A stretch of DNA of 64,000 nt, from assembly GCA_025594325.1 (NCBI GenBank), contig JANHCV010000002.1, forward strand, positions 434,001 through 498,000, given 5' to 3'. Under the pieces are notes generated by a model. It was given only the letters and a program-made list of their open reading frames with translations. It was not told the DNA's origin and made no database searches. This document shows, one piece after another, positions 42,061-54,500 of the stretch. Position 1 is the first letter of the stretch. Every line of letters starts with the position of its first letter. The stretch comes from Blastocladiella emersonii ATCC 22665. Lineage: Eukaryota > Blastocladiomycota > Blastocladiomycetes > Blastocladiales > Blastocladiaceae. Made by a program: the position numbers and the translations under genes.

Positions 42061-42247
42061 ACCCGAAAGGAACCGCCGTCCTCGCTTCCGGTCGCGGCAT
42101 CGAGGACCCCATCTTGTCGGTCCGAGCCAGCCAAAACTACTCCATTGAGACCTCGAGCGCGCCGCCGACCCACCCGAAAGGCACCGTACATCTCTTTGTC
42201 ACAGGTGGGGTCAGACTACGAGGACCCTCCATCTTGTCGGTCCGAGC
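42061..42247. repeat. two-copy diverged direct repeat
   Basis: Copy A 42061-42127 and copy B 42172-42247. Both begin ACCCGAAAGG-ACCG and end with GAGGACCC then CATCTTGTCGGTCCGAGC (42110-42127 and 42230-42247, 120 bp apart). The middles differ in length and sequence. No inverted termini, so not an obvious transposon. Confidence 0.65.
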
Positions 42248-43358
42248 GACGATGGGGCGCGCGAGTCTCTGGCACGCACGCGCGCGGGATTGAGGACCAT
42301 ACAAGATACCACACGCGCGCGCGCGGCCGGTACTTGCGGAACAGGATGTGCACGCGCACGCATACCACTGAGTGGCATGCGCGCGGTGGCTTCTACACGC
42401 GGGGACGCGTTAGTTGAGGAGCACGACAAGGAGCGCTCAGAGTCGGATCCGTCCCTTAGATGTGCGAGCGCGAGCGTGCCGAGTCTTGGCCAGGCCGTCG
42501 TGGCTTTCGAGGATGATGACGACGACGCGCGAGAGCAGCCCTTGGTGATGATGATCTTGGCGATGCCGACCGTCGACAAGACCAGGCGCTCGAGGCCGAC
42601 GAGGTGCAGCGCGACGTCGATTTGGGCGAGACGCGGCGCGCTGGTCACGGGCAGCAGCAGCGCGAGCGCGAGCACGAGTCGATCATGGCGAGGTACTTAA
42701 CGATGATGGCGATGAGGCAGCGCTTGATGAGGTCGCGGTGGAACGCCGGGGTTGATGGCCGTGGTGGACCGCGACCATGGTGACGAGGTTGTGGTCGTGC
42801 TCCTTGATCGAGCCTTGGTACGTTGCAGCAAGTGAGGGTAGTGGAAGATTATAATCATGGTGATGGGTGGCTGTGAGGAAGGAGCGAGGAGGATGCGGGG
42901 ACCCAGGGCGAGCTGCTTATAGCTGACCGAGCGGCTGACCTCGCTGCACTGACTGGCGAGGCACTGCGCACGACGTGATATGCCGAGGGCGACATGATAA
43001 AGCCTATTTTTGGCCGTCCTCGCGCACCCAGCCAGTCAGTTGCGCGTGGGGGACTGCCAAGAAACGGACGCGAGACACCGTCGCGAGGCAAAAACGCGTC
43101 TCGCACCCCGCACGTGAGTTTCGCGTGACTAATACAACGCGTTAATCGAGACCCTTTCGTGCCAAAAGCACACTCGTTACATCGTACACTCGAAGAGAAT
43201 GATGTCAAGGACGCGACTTCGGGTTGCGGAAGAGCGCTAGGACGCGTCGCGAGGCGACTCGTTAAGACGGGCGACCTCGCTCACTTCTCCCCGCACCCAA
43301 GTTGCTTGCCTCCTCACTCATCCATGTTGGTTTTGACGCGAAGAATCTATTTTACATT

Positions 43359-43395
43359 GAGAGAGAGAGAAAGAAAGGAAAGGAAGGAAAGAGAG
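43359..43395 (+). repeat. 37-nt purine-only tract
   Basis: GAGAGAGAGA followed by AAGAAAGG and AAGG units, uninterrupted purines. On the minus strand it is a polypyrimidine tract downstream of the TPP2 gene. Simple-sequence origin. Confidence 0.8.
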
Positions 43396-43401
43396 TCTGG
43401 G

Positions 43402-44091
43402 CTACCACAGATGCCGCGCCAACGCACAATGCTCGATCCGCTGCGTGATCGCCGTGATCGTGCCCGCGTTGTTATCGGGACACACGACGACCGACCTTGG
43501 CGTCGCGAGGGGCGACGACACCGAGGTCGGTGTAGCCATCTCGCGCAGGGGCGTGAGCGCGAGCGACGACCGCCGCCGCTGCTCGGCGAGGGGCATGATG
43601 AGCGGGGACAGCGGCGCGTCGTGTGGCGTGCGTGGGAGGGTGCTGGGGCTGCGGGCCGCAAAGGTGCGAGGGTGCGGGTGGCGAGGCAGCACGAGCGGCG
43701 CGGGTGGAGGTGTGGCGCGCGAGAGCGTCGGCGGGGAGATGGAGCGGGAGAGGGGTGCGGGAGGTGGGAGAGGTGCTGCTGCTGGCGGCGGGGGTGGTGG
43801 TGGCGAGCTCGAGAGCTTGATGATGAGGTGCGTCGTCGTCGTGGTCTCGGGCTCGGTCACGATGCCGCCGCCGAGCGAGCGTGAGGTAGATGATGAGGGT
43901 GGAGAGGGTGTTGGTTCTACTTCTTGTACACGTTGGTTTCCGGGTTGCTGATTTTTTTCTTCGTCGTTGGTGGTGTTGGTGTGGGGTGTGGGCCCGCTGG
44001 CGTCGGCCCGCGACAGATTCCCGCCGTCCTCGTCGACTTCTACGTCGTCGTCGTCGTCATCCTCGTCGAGGAGAACGGGCGCCCACGTGTC
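43402..44091 (-). other. open frame without start codon, acidic and Pro-rich
   Basis: The minus strand stays open for about 230 codons just after the TPP2 stop, in a different frame. It reads an Asp run (DEDDDDDDVEVDEDGG), an Asn/Gln-rich part, PPPPPPPAAAPLPPPAPL, then a Ser/Pro/Arg-rich end. There is no in-frame ATG and no clear splice acceptor. It may be a chance frame in the TPP2 3' UTR, or the last exon of an unannotated or alternatively spliced transcript. Confidence 0.2.
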
Positions 44092-44101
44092 GAGAGCCGA
44101 C

Positions 44102-47100
44102 TTAAAAGGGCGCGAACGCGTTGGGGTTGCGGAGGGCGACCCACTTGTCCTCGTTATCGGCGTACACCTTCCAGCCGAGCTGCGCGACGAGGTCCTTGCG
44201 GATCGCGAGCGCCTTCTTGACCGTGTCGACGTTGCCCGAGGTCAGCGCGGTATCGGCAACAAACTTGTTGGCGACCTTGAGGGCGGCGCCGACGTGGCCC
44301 TGGGCGACGAGCTGCGGGACGACGAGCTGGAGGAGCTCGAGCGACGGCACCGAGTCCTGCTTGTCGGCGGGGAGCGCCCACTGCTTGTACTCGGCGAGCG
44401 CCGCGGCAAAGTCGGCGTGGTCGGCGCCGTGCGCGGCGAGCAGCGCGTGCGCGCGCTTGAGCAGAGCCGCGACGAGCGACGCCTTGCGTGCCTCGGCCGC
44501 CTTGCGCGTCGCCGACGGCTTGTCGGCCTCGTGCGCCGTCAGGGCGAGGTCGCCGGCGACGTCCTTGCGGTCGATGGCGGCGATCACGGCGTCGGCGGCG
44601 GCCAGCACGGCCGCGTGGTCGGCGGCGGGCGCGAGCTCGAGCAGCGCGTCGAGCAGCGGCAGGTGCGCTGGGTGCGCGGCGGCGAGCTCGGCGGCCAGCG
44701 CGGCGCGCGCGGACTCGTCGTCCTTGAGCGTCTTGAGGTGCGCGATCTGCAGGTCGCGGATCTGCTCGGCGAGCGTGGGCTTGGGCTCGGCGTCCGACTT
44801 GTCGGACGACGACGACGACGACGACTTCTTCTCCTTGGCGGCGGGCCCGTTGGTGATGGCGACGGCGAAGGCGCCGAACCCGCCGTCGATCTTGCCCTTG
44901 GTGCCCTCGGTCAGCGCGACCGAGCCGACGAGCAGGTCGCCGGGCTTGGCGTCCTTGACGTCGGCGGGGAGGACGGCGAAGGCGACGCGGCGGTCGCCGC
45001 GGGTCAGGGTGAGCTTGCCGAGCTTGGACCCGCGGGTCACAGCGTCGGCGTACGTCGTGTAGAGGTCGACAGACGCGCCCTTGGGCGCGGGGAAGTCGAG
45101 GGCGAGGGGCAGGTCGCGCAGCTTCTCGAGGACGGCGACGGCGTCGTGGCGGATCTGCACGCGCACCGTGTAGTCGCCCTTGTCGAGCTTGATCGACTTG
45201 GCGTAGATGTCGTGGGTGGCCAGCAGGCGCTGCGCCGCGTCGTGGATCAGGACCAGGAACGCGTCGTACGGCGCGTCGTACAGGACGTTACCGATCCCGG
45301 GGAACCGCGGCGTGACCGACGCGGCGGCGTCGAGCTTGACGTTGTACGTGTGCACGAGCTGGTACACCTGGCGCGTGTCCGGGGTCAGGTCGCGCGTGGC
45401 CGAGAGCGGCGAGATGACGGCCGACGCGGGGCGGATGAACTTGCGCAGGTTGTCGACGGTGAGGCCGACGGTCACGGCGTTCTCGCTGCCGAGGTGCGAC
45501 GCGATCTCGATGCGCGACACGGCGTCGCCCTGGACGAGCGGGGCGGGGACCGTCACCTCGACGCCGTGGAACACGACCTCGACGTCGACGACGTGCGACG
45601 ACGCCGAGCTCCACCACTGCGCGAGGCACAGCTCCATGGTGATCCCGGGGAGCACGCGCTGGCGCTTGGCCTCGAACACGTCGGGCTCGTTGGTGCGCAG
45701 CGCGAACTTGTACGTCTGGCCGTGGTCGGGGTACCGGTTCTGCGGCGCGAGCTGCAGCGTGCGCACGAGGTAGATGGCGGACGTGGTGCCGGAGCCCGTC
45801 GTGGCGGGGTTACCGGGGGCCGGGGCCGCGCGCACGACAATGTCGGCGAAGGTGGCGTGCTCGGGGACCGCAATGAACTTGCGCTCGATGCGGCCGGCGG
45901 ACGTCGGCACCTCCTTGAAGGCGATGGCGGCGGCGCCCTCGGCGGGGACCGCGTGCGGCTTGCACACGGTCACGGGGATCGTGAACAGCGCGCCCTTGGC
46001 CTTGTTGGTCGTGTCCCACGCGGCCACGTACCCGGCGTGCAGGCCGGGCGTGAGCAGGTGCGCGTCGACCTCGAGCGGCAGGCTGCGGCCGTCGGCCGTC
46101 ATGTGCGCGAACGCGGGCGCGCGGATCCACGGGTGCGACGGGATCAGGGCGAGGCGCAGGTCGAGCGACAGCTTGGCGTTGTTGAGGGCGTCGCGGGCGT
46201 CGTCCGACGGCTCGGGGACCGTGAGCTCGGGGGCCGTCTCGAGGTCGACAAAGTACTGGTCGGCCCAGTCGGGCTTGACGGCGGGGAGCGGGAACTCGGC
46301 GGCGACGGTGGCCGTGGCGGCGTAGGGGCGGTGGGTCTCGGCGTACCCGCGCAGGTACACGCCGCGGGCCTTGGCGTCGCCGATCGAGACGCGGAAGTTG
46401 ACGTCCTGGTCGACGGCGTCCTTGTGGGCGATCAGGTGCGTGAAGGCCTTGTCGGTCTGGATGAAGGGCCGCTTGAACGGGTCTGTCTCGACGGGGGTGC
46501 CCGTGGCCTGGATCGCCTTGAGGATGCGGTAGCTGTTGAGCTTCTTGCCGGCGACCTCCTTCTTCCAGCCCGAGACGAGCAGGGCGAGGTTGCCGCACGC
46601 GTTGGGCGACGACATGGACGTGCCGTTCATGAGCTGCAGCTTGGCGAGCTGGTAGGTAGGCACGGCGGTAATCGCGCTTCCCGGACTGTACACATCGACG
46701 CCCCAATCGCCGTCGTACGTCGGCCCGCGCGACGACCACGTGTACGCGCGCTCGGGGACGTTGTTGTTGACGAGCGCGTACTCGGCGGCCATCTGGTTGT
46801 GGCCGACGTGCGCGCCGACCGAGATCACGCCCTCGGTGGTACCGCCGGGCGCGCCGACGGTGGTGAGCGCGGGGCCGGCGTTACCCGCGGACGACACGAC
46901 GATCACGCCGTGGCGGCGCACGGCCTGCTCGCGCAGCAGCTCGATGAAGCGGCCCGTGTCCGACACGTGCGACGCCTCGCCGTACGAGATGTTGCACAGG
47001 TCGACCTTGTTCTGCACCATGGCCAGCACGGCGCGCGACAGCGCCGCGCCCGTCTCCATGGACCCGAGGCGCGTGTCGCCGATGCGGATCGAGACGATCT

Positions 47101-48073
47101 GCGCGCCGGGCGCGATGCCGTTGAGCGCGGGCTCCTCGGGGAAGTTGGCGGCGGCGATGGCTACACGTGGCGGGTTGCGGTGTGTTAGCCCGAGAAGGAC
47201 GGGAGTAGCACGGTGAGCAAAACGGACCAGCGACGTGGGTGCCGTGGGAGCCCGAGAGCGTGACGATCGAGACCGTGTCGGCGTTATCGTAGACGTTGAC
47301 GGAGAAGGCGAGGTTGTCGACGACGCCGAACCGGTGGTACTGGCCCTCGAAGCGGTACGAGGCGAGGGCGGGCTGGTCGCGCAGGTCGCCCGACTCGTTG
47401 GTGTCGACGACGACACGCCAGTGGGTGCCGTCGTAGAAGGCGACCACGTCGTAGACGGGGCCGGCGTCGTCGTACTTGTCGGCGAGCGCCTTGAGGGCGT
47501 CGATGCGGTCCTGGGCCTCCTTCTTGGCCGCGTCGCCGTCGGCGGCCGCGAGCTCGGCCTGCAGACCGGCCTCGATGCGCGCGTGCTGCACGGCAAACTC
47601 GGCCTTGCGCTCGCGCGTGACGCGGCCGAGCACGGGGCCGAACAGGCTGAAGCCGCGCAGCAGGCCGACGCGGTAGGTGCCCGAGGGGACCGTCCACTTG
47701 TCGCTGAGGACGAGGCGGCGGCCCGTCGCGCCGACCAGCGTCAGGGCGTCGTCGGCGTGCGGCTCGGCCTTGACGGGCTTGCCCATGCTCACGTCGCCGG
47801 CGCCCGTCGCGTCGACAATGTCGATGATCTTGGGCTTGCCGTCGGACGTGACCTGCATGCCGGGCGCCGTCGGGTCGACGCCCGTGTCGAGGATCGCGAT
47901 GACCGAGTTGCGGCCGTCGTACTCGGGGTTCTTGGTGATGAAGGCGGACGCCTCCGTCTCCTGTGGGCGGGAAGGTGGACGTGAGCGACCTGCGGGAGAG
48001 CGCTGGAGGGTGCGCGGCGCCGTACATCCTTGGGCAGAAGGCCCTGCACGGGGAAGGCGTCGATCTTGGTCAT
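44102..48073 (-). CDS. TPP2: tripeptidyl-peptidase II
   Basis: Giant cytosolic subtilisin-family exopeptidase that removes N-terminal tripeptides downstream of the proteasome. Exons 48073-48026, 47960-47228 and 47160-44102; introns 47961-48025 (65 nt) and 47161-47227 (67 nt); 1279 aa, the normal family length. N-terminus MTKIDAFPVQGLLPKD is typical. Catalytic triad: Asp in ILDTGVDP (about 41), His in SGSHGTHVA (about 255, beside the second splice junction) and Ser in NGTSMSSP (about 442). The oxyanion-type Asn region (SSAGNAGPALTTVGAPGG) and the central beta domain (TYKFALRTNEPDVF, FHGVEVTVPAPLVQG) are complete. The C-terminal third is Ala-rich helical with a Ser/Lys run (KKSSSSSSSDKSD). Intact and strongly G/C at third positions. 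Confidence 0.95.
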
Positions 48074-49129
48074 GGCGGCGAGGTGGTTGATACGTTGCAG
48101 GGTACGTGGAGCACGTCAAGGGGAGCACCTCCACGGGCGAGCGGGGGGCCGGCCGAGCTTTATAGGGCTCCCGCTGCTGTCTACCGCTCTCCCTGTCCTG
48201 TTGTTCCTGCCGCGTCATGACCAACAGCAAACGATGTCAGCCAGCGTGTAAACTCGCGGGCCGGGCCGCGGCGTAGCGCGTCGGTCTCGCCGGACTCTGC
48301 CGCCGCTCACGCGGAACTGAGACGCGATCCAATCGATCCAATCGCGTGCTCGCTGCTGCTCCCCAGCAAAACCAACGGAAACCCGCGTTTCGCCGGCGAT
48401 TCCTATTCTGCCCCCCAGCCGGTTATCCTGCCCCCCGCGGCTATTCTGCCCCCTCGGCTATTCTGCCCCCAAGCCACGGTCACATGATATCGCGACGCGT
48501 CGATTTCCCGCGGCCGGCCGCCGTTATCACGTTTCGCCACCGCCACGTGAACTGCACGCCGTGCCTCGCGCGCCTCGCGCCTCGCGCCGCGCACGTGCGT
48601 GGTGGCGGGACGCGTCGCGCGACGCGCCTCGCGCAGAATGTCTCCCCCCACTTCGGCCTTGGCCACTTTGTTCATTTCCCGCCCGCCCGTGCCGACTGGT
48701 CGCGCCGCGCCGTGCCGCCTGCTCCGCCCGCCCCCGCGCTCCTTCCCATCAGCCAGCCGCTCGCTCGCGGACAGAGCTCCGACCGATCGCGTCTCCGCGC
48801 ACCCTCACTCTCTCGACAACTTACCGCCACGCCTACCACCACTCCATGCAGCTTCGATCCGCAGCGGCAGCGACTACGACTCCCTGCCCCTGCCCCATCC
48901 GTTGCTGCTAGACACAGGCGACTAGACTAGACGCGGTAGCAGCGCGCGCGCGGGTCACCTGCCCCGCCTCTCCCACCCACCACCTATACTCGACTAGATC
49001 CGACTTTTTCGCTCGCCCCTGCTCGCTCGCTCCTTTCGGCTGCTGCTGCGGGCTATAGACGACTACTAGACCAAGACGGGACACGACTGCGCCCACCGAC
49101 TCGAAGCTGGCCTTCGACTCGCCACCACC
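48074..49129. promoter_or_regulatory. divergent promoter region, TPP2 (-) / SAD-like kinase (+)
   Basis: 1056 nt, no gene seen. Contains tandem CTATTCTGCCCCC units, then TCACATGATATCG-CGACGCGTCG at 48480-48502 (CATGTGA plus ACGCGT on the minus strand), and a long C/T-rich leader with several CGACTAGA and CTAGACGC words before the kinase ATG, suggesting a long 5' UTR. Confidence 0.5.
48403..48475 (+). repeat. four-copy tandem repeat, unit CTATTCTGCCCCC plus variable spacer
   Basis: Units begin at 48403, 48422, 48441 and 48458 (period 17-19 nt). The second is TTATCCTGCCCCCC; the others keep CTATTCTGCCCCC. Lies between the TPP2 and kinase genes, about 330 nt from the TPP2 start. Confidence 0.8.
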
Positions 49130-51417
49130 ATGTCCACGTACAACTCGCCCGCGACGCCCACCGCGGGAGGCGCCCCGGCCCCCGCCCCGGCCGCCGGCGG
49201 CGAGGCCCCGCCAACACGACCGTCCAAGACGTCGCGCATCGGGCCCTACATCATGACCAAGACGCTCGGCATGGGCTCGACCGGTACCTTCTCTTCCACC
49301 GACCCGACGCACCGCGATCACTCACCCCCGAACCCCCCAAAACTGTAGGCCGCGTCAAGCTCGGCGTGCACCACCGGACCAACCAGAAAGTAGCGGTCAA
49401 GATCATCCCAAAGCAGGCCATGAGCAACGGGCAGGCGCAGAACCTGGCGCGCAAGATCGAGCGCGAGATTGTGATCATGAAGCTGGTCCAGCACCCGAAC
49501 GTGATGCAACTGTACGACGTGTACGAGACGGACGACGAGCTGTACCTGGTCCTCGAGCACGTCGAGGGCGGCGAGCTCTTCGACTACCTCGTCAAGCGCG
49601 GCCGCCTCGACGAGCGCGAGGCGTGCACCTTCTTCCAGCAGATCATTTTCGGGCTGGATTACTGCCACAAGCACCAGATCTGGTCCGTACCCCTCATCGT
49701 TCCGCTCCACGAGCTCGCGCTGACACTTCGTGGGTGTAGCCACCGCGACCTCAAGCCAGAAAACCTGCTGCTCGACTCGCAGCGGCGCATCAAGATCGCC
49801 GACTTTGGGATGGCGAGCATACAGCAGTCGGGCAAGATGCTTGAGACATCGTGCGGGTCGCCGCACTACGCGTCGCCCGAGATCATCAAGGGCATCAAGT
49901 ACGACGGCGCCCTGTCGGACATTTGGTCGTGCGGCGTGATCCTGTACGCGCTGCTGTCGGGCAACCTCCCCTTCGACGACGAGAACATCCGCCGGCTGCT
50001 CTCGAAAGTCAAGACGGGCAAGTTCTACATGCCGCCGCACATCTCGCCCGACGCGCAGGACCTGATCGCGCGCATGCTGCACGTCGAGCCCGACCAGCGG
50101 CTGCGCATGGCCGACGTGGTCGCGCACCCGTGGTTCAGCACGGTCCCGCCGCAGATGGACCTGCAGAAACCCGTCTCGGACAACATCCTCAAGCACGTCG
50201 CCGTGGCCCCCGCCAACATCGACGACGATATCGTCAAGTCGCTCAACCTGCTCGGCTGGGTCGACGAGCCCGCCCTCCTCGCCGCGCTCACGTCCGCGCA
50301 GCCGAGCGCGGAGAAGATCTACTACCACCTGCTCAACCAGCGCAAGCAGGAGTACATTGCCAACTACGCGGCCGAGGACGACGAGCTCGACGACGACCCG
50401 ATGACGCCCCTCGGCGGCGGCATGGGCGGCGACGACGGCCTCCCGCGCCGCCGCGCAGAGTCCCTCGCGTCCGTCTTCACCGACCGCGACCGCACCCGCC
50501 ACGGCCGGTCCGAGAACTCGCTCGTCACCGACTCGCAGGCCAACCTCCTCGCCGGTGGGGGTTCGCCGCACGCGACCCACCACCACAACCCGCACGCGCC
50601 CAGCCCGCTGCACCACGCGGCGTCGGGCACCGCGAGCGTCGGCCACTCGCGCCCGGGCTCGGGCGCCGGCACGCCCGCGCGCGGCGGGTCCAACCCGCAC
50701 ATGCTCAGTCCCGCCCAAAACGGCGGCGGGTCGGCGTCCGACTTCCGCGGCCGCGTGCAGAGCTCGGTCGACCCGCCCGCCTCCGGCTCCGCCAAACGCG
50801 CGGCGGGGACCGCGGGCAGCGGCGGCGAGCTACACGTCACGATCCCCGCCGGATCACCAACCTCGTCCCCCGGCACGCCGCGGTTCCACCGCAAGCCGCG
50901 CGGCGGGAGCCCGCTCGCGGGCGGCGGGTCGACGTCGGCGGGGTCGGGCACGCTGTCGTCGAACGAGCTCACGACGCCCGTCTCGGCGAGCGGCAGCGGG
51001 GCCCCGAAACGGTCGTGGTTCGCGGCGCTCATGGCCAACTTCAAGCCCGAGTCGATCACGGTGATCCACCGCGCGCCGGTCTCGGCGACGCTCGCGGTGC
51101 TGCGGACCGCGCTGCCCGAGATGCACGTCAAGGTGCAGGAGGGGCGGCGCAACGGGCTCAAGTGCAAGCTCGACGAGGCCACGGTCGCCGCGCTGCTCGG
51201 TGGTGCGGCGGTGCCCGCGGCGACGGGGGATGGGGGCGAGCACGCGGTGCGCAGCGTCAAGTTCCGCATCGACGTGAGCGAGGCGCCGGGCACCTCGGCT
51301 ACGGGGTCGGTCGGCGGCGACCCGGCGTCGGCGCTCGCCTTCAGCTTGCAGCAGGGGCCCATGGCGGGCCTGCACCGCGTGCTCGAGCAGCTGGCGGCCA
51401 TTGGCATCGGCCAGTGA
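49130..51417 (+). CDS. SNF1-related Ser/Thr kinase, SAD/BRSK-Gin4 type
   Basis: Protein kinase probably controlling polarity or septin/cell-cycle morphogenesis, by analogy with Gin4/Hsl1/Cdr2 and SAD kinases. Exons 49130-49283, 49349-49682 and 49740-51417; introns of 65 and 57 nt; 721 aa. Kinase domain about 38-290: glycine loop LGMGSTGRVKLG, VAVK (Lys69), HRDLKPEN (Asp166), DFG (184-186), SCGSPHYASPE activation loop with the Thr/Ser position expected for an upstream kinase. A UBA-like helical segment follows (IVKSLNLLGWVDEPALLAAL). A Ser/Gly/Pro-rich linker leads to a C-terminal KA1-like domain (KRSWFAALMANFKPE, AVRSVKFRIDVSEAPG, LHRVLEQLAAIGIGQ). Kin1 or MARK class is less likely because the activation loop and UBA spacing favour SAD/Gin4. 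Start has CACCACCATG context. Confidence 0.9.
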
Positions 51418-51507
51418 GCTTGACCGTCGGAAGGAGACTCTGGAGGAGTTGCAGGGCAAAAACGCGAATATACATAGGAAATCTCAAAGCCACCACGACT
51501 ACACACA

Positions 51508-54500
51508 TCACATCCCGGCAGCCGCCGACGACGTGAACCTGAGCACGCCGTCCGCGAACACCCCATCAACACCCGCGCGTTCCTGGGCGAGGACGTTGGC
51601 GGGGACCGCGTTCTCCTCCCCAAACGTCGCGAGGAGGAGCCCGCTCTCCTTGACGGCCTGGACGAGCAGCGGGACCTGGACCATGGGCCGCGCAAAGCAC
51701 AGCACGCCGAGCATGTTGTTGGCTTTCGCGAACCGGATCGCGTCCTTGAGCGACGCATCCCCGTCGTGGCCGCCATCGTCGGCGGCGTCCACGTCCCGCG
51801 GCGGGTACCCGGCGTACGTGTTGAAGAAGACGGCGAAGTTCGGCTGCTTCCAGTTGACCGCGTTGCACACGTGGCGGTGGAACGAGCAGAACACGAGGCT
51901 GCGCGGCCGCCCCGCCGCCGCGTCGTCGTACACGGTCGCGAGCACGCGGTCGACGAACGGGTTCACGCCCATCGCCGCGGCGCCGTTGTCCGTGTACTTG
52001 AGCTCGATGACGAGCGCGACGTCGCGCGGTAGGCGCGCGAGACACTCGCCGAGCGTGAGGAAACTCCCACGGAGCGCGGCCGCGAGCCGCGTCGCGCTCG
52101 GGTGCAGCCCCAGGGCCGCGGGGTCCCACGCGGTGCCGGCGGACTGCGCGAGCGCGGCGAACTGCGCGGCCGTCAGGTGCGCGACGGGGACGCGGACCAG
52201 GTCGCCATGGACGGGGACCGCCGCGTCCGGGTACACGACGGGCACGCCGTCGCGCGTCACCTGCACGGGCACGTGCACGTACTTGTGCGCGAGCGAGGAG
52301 GCCGTGATGAGCGATGCGAGCCCGCCGTGGTGGCCAGAACCGGTACCGCCAGCGGCCGAGGCGACGCCCGAAGGAAGCACGGGGGAGGCCATGAGGCTCG
52401 ACACGCTGCCGGGCGCGGTCGCCGAGAGCCCCGTGGAGCCCGTCGCGGACGCGGAGGAGTTGAGCAGGCGCGACGACGACGTCGACGTCGCGGACGCCAT
52501 GGCGGGGACGACCTGCGTGGTCTTCCAGTAGGTCGCAATGGCGCCGCCGACCGAGAGCTTCGGGTGCGAGAAGGGCGAGATGAGCGAAAAGTCGATAGCG
52601 AGCTCGCCGACGAGGGCCATGGCGTCGAACAGGGGCACCGAGAGGCGGCCGGACGCGTTCCCGCGGCTGACGGCCGCGACGAGGTCGTGGGCGAGGACGG
52701 CGCCGCGCGCGATCGGCTTGGTGCCGTACGTCGGGAACACGTCGACGTGCAGGGCAAATTTGCCGAGGTCGGGCGCCTGGAACGCGTACACCTCGTGCTC
52801 GTCGTCCATGGGCAGGATCACCGTGTGCGGGATGGTCCCGCCCGTGTCGGGTTTCGCCGCAATCACGAGCCGCAGCGACGCCAGGTTCTGCGCGTACAGC
52901 GTCACGGGGCTCGCCGACGGGAACCCGAGCTGCACCTGGTACTTGGCCTCGAGGTACATGTGGCCGTAGATGCGGAACGGGAGGATCGGCGGCGGCAAAG
53001 CGAGCGACGGGATCGTGTCGAGGTCCATGTCCGTCGGCCCGTCGTGGTCGGCGCCCGCGGCCGGGTTCGACCCGGGCGAGCCCGACGTCGCCGTGAACAG
53101 CCGCGACGGCGCAATCGGCTGGATCGGCAACGGGCTCGGCGTCGTGTGCTGGTGGCGCAGCGGCGAGGGGCCAGCGCTTCCGAGAAGCGACGGCGTCATG
53201 GGCGCGACCGCAGCGACCGCCGCTGCAGCCGCCGCCTCGGCGAGCTGGCGCTGGCGCTCGCCCTCAGCGGCTTGTTCGAGCCACGCGACGAGGAGGGCGG
53301 CGACATCGATATGCCCGCGGTACAGAGCGTGGGCGAGGCACGTCCAGTTGGACTCGTCGAGGAGGTCGGCGCGGGCGCCCGTGTCGAGGAGGGCGCGGGC
53401 GCAGTCCATGTGTCCCTCGGCGGCGGCGTAGAAGAGCGGGGTCCAGTTGTAGTACTTGTCCGAGATATCGACCGACGGGGTGACGTGCTGGCACAGGAGG
53501 CGGGTGAGGTCAAGGTGGCCCTGCTTGGCGGCGATGTGGAGCGGGTGCAGCCCCTCCTCGGGGGCGAGCGGGGCGCCCTCGGCGATCAGCAGGGTGGCGA
53601 TCTCGACGTGGCCGTACTGGGCGGCGAGCGAGAGCAGGTGGTGCGGCTGGGTATCGATGCGCGACCCGTGGGTGAGGAGGAGCCCGACGAGCTCGGTGTT
53701 GCCCGCGATGATGGCGTAGATGAGCGGGGTGCACCCGTCGTGGTCGACGACGTGCGAGCGCGCGCCGAGCTCGAGGAACAGCGTGGCCATGGCGACGGCC
53801 GCGTTCAGCGCCGCGTAGTGCAGCGGGGTGCGCCCGTACACGTCGGCGGCGTCGAGGCTCGCGCCGTACTCGATGCACACGCGCACCGCGTCGACGGAGC
53901 CCGATAGCACCGCCGTGTGCAGGCAGGTGCGCTCGTTGATCTCGTCGCAGTACGCCACGTCCGGCAGCGTGCTGGCGAGGACCGCCGAGACGGTGGGCGC
54001 GTGGCCCGTCTTGCACGCGCGCTGCAGCACGCGCGACACGAGCGCGGTGCTGGTCGGGTTGCGCGTCACCTTGCCCAGCATGTCGGCGAGGCGGTCGGGC
54101 TGCGCGGCCTTGGCGGCCATGATGAGCTCGGACTCGAGGTCCTCGAGCGAGTCGGTGCGCGGGAGCACCCCCTGGCCGTGCGAGGCAGCAGCAGAAGAAG
54201 TCGAAGCGCCGGGGAGGGCCGAGTGCGCGTGGCGGGTCGGGTTGGCGGCGGGCGAGGCGACGGCGGCGAGGTCCATGTGGTTGAGCTCGGCGAGCTGGAC
54301 GGCGACGAGGTCGGTGAGCTCGGTGAGGGTGTCGCGGTTGAAGCACGGCTGGACCTCGATCTGGCGCGACAGGTAGAGCTCCTTGGTCGAGGATTTGGAC
54401 CGCTTGTCCCACTTCTTCAAAATCTTGCGGAAACCCGTCGCGTTGAGCTCGACGTACTGCTGCAGCTTGGTCAGGTCCTGCTGCAGCTGCCACAGGGCCT

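Larger units (their letters stand above)
41642..44101. other. gene-poor 2.5-kb region with repeats
   Basis: No gene I can defend. Holds the ACGCGTTGCGCCACA element (41803-41817), a diverged direct repeat (42061-42247), CG/GC alternating stretches near 42310-42340, a 37-nt all-purine tract (43359-43395), and an ACGCGT-rich segment at 43060-43150. Minus-strand fragments near 42540-42720 (LIKRCLIAIIVKYLAM, VALHLVGLERLVLSTVGIAK) look protein-like but are in broken frames and could be a decayed membrane-protein gene. Confidence 0.4.

Noticed and set aside
43967-47188. 1073-codon open frame antisense to TPP2
   Set aside because: It mirrors TPP2 exon 3. GC-rich codons with G/C third positions leave few stops on the opposite strand. 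Its translation is Arg/Val/Gly-rich with no domain.
48403-48475. CRISPR-like array
   Set aside because: Units are 17-19 nt with no true spacers, in a eukaryotic promoter; a simple tandem repeat.
52102-53907. 601-codon plus-strand frame over the PHO81-like gene
   Set aside because: Arg-rich shadow of the conserved minus-strand gene, no motif.
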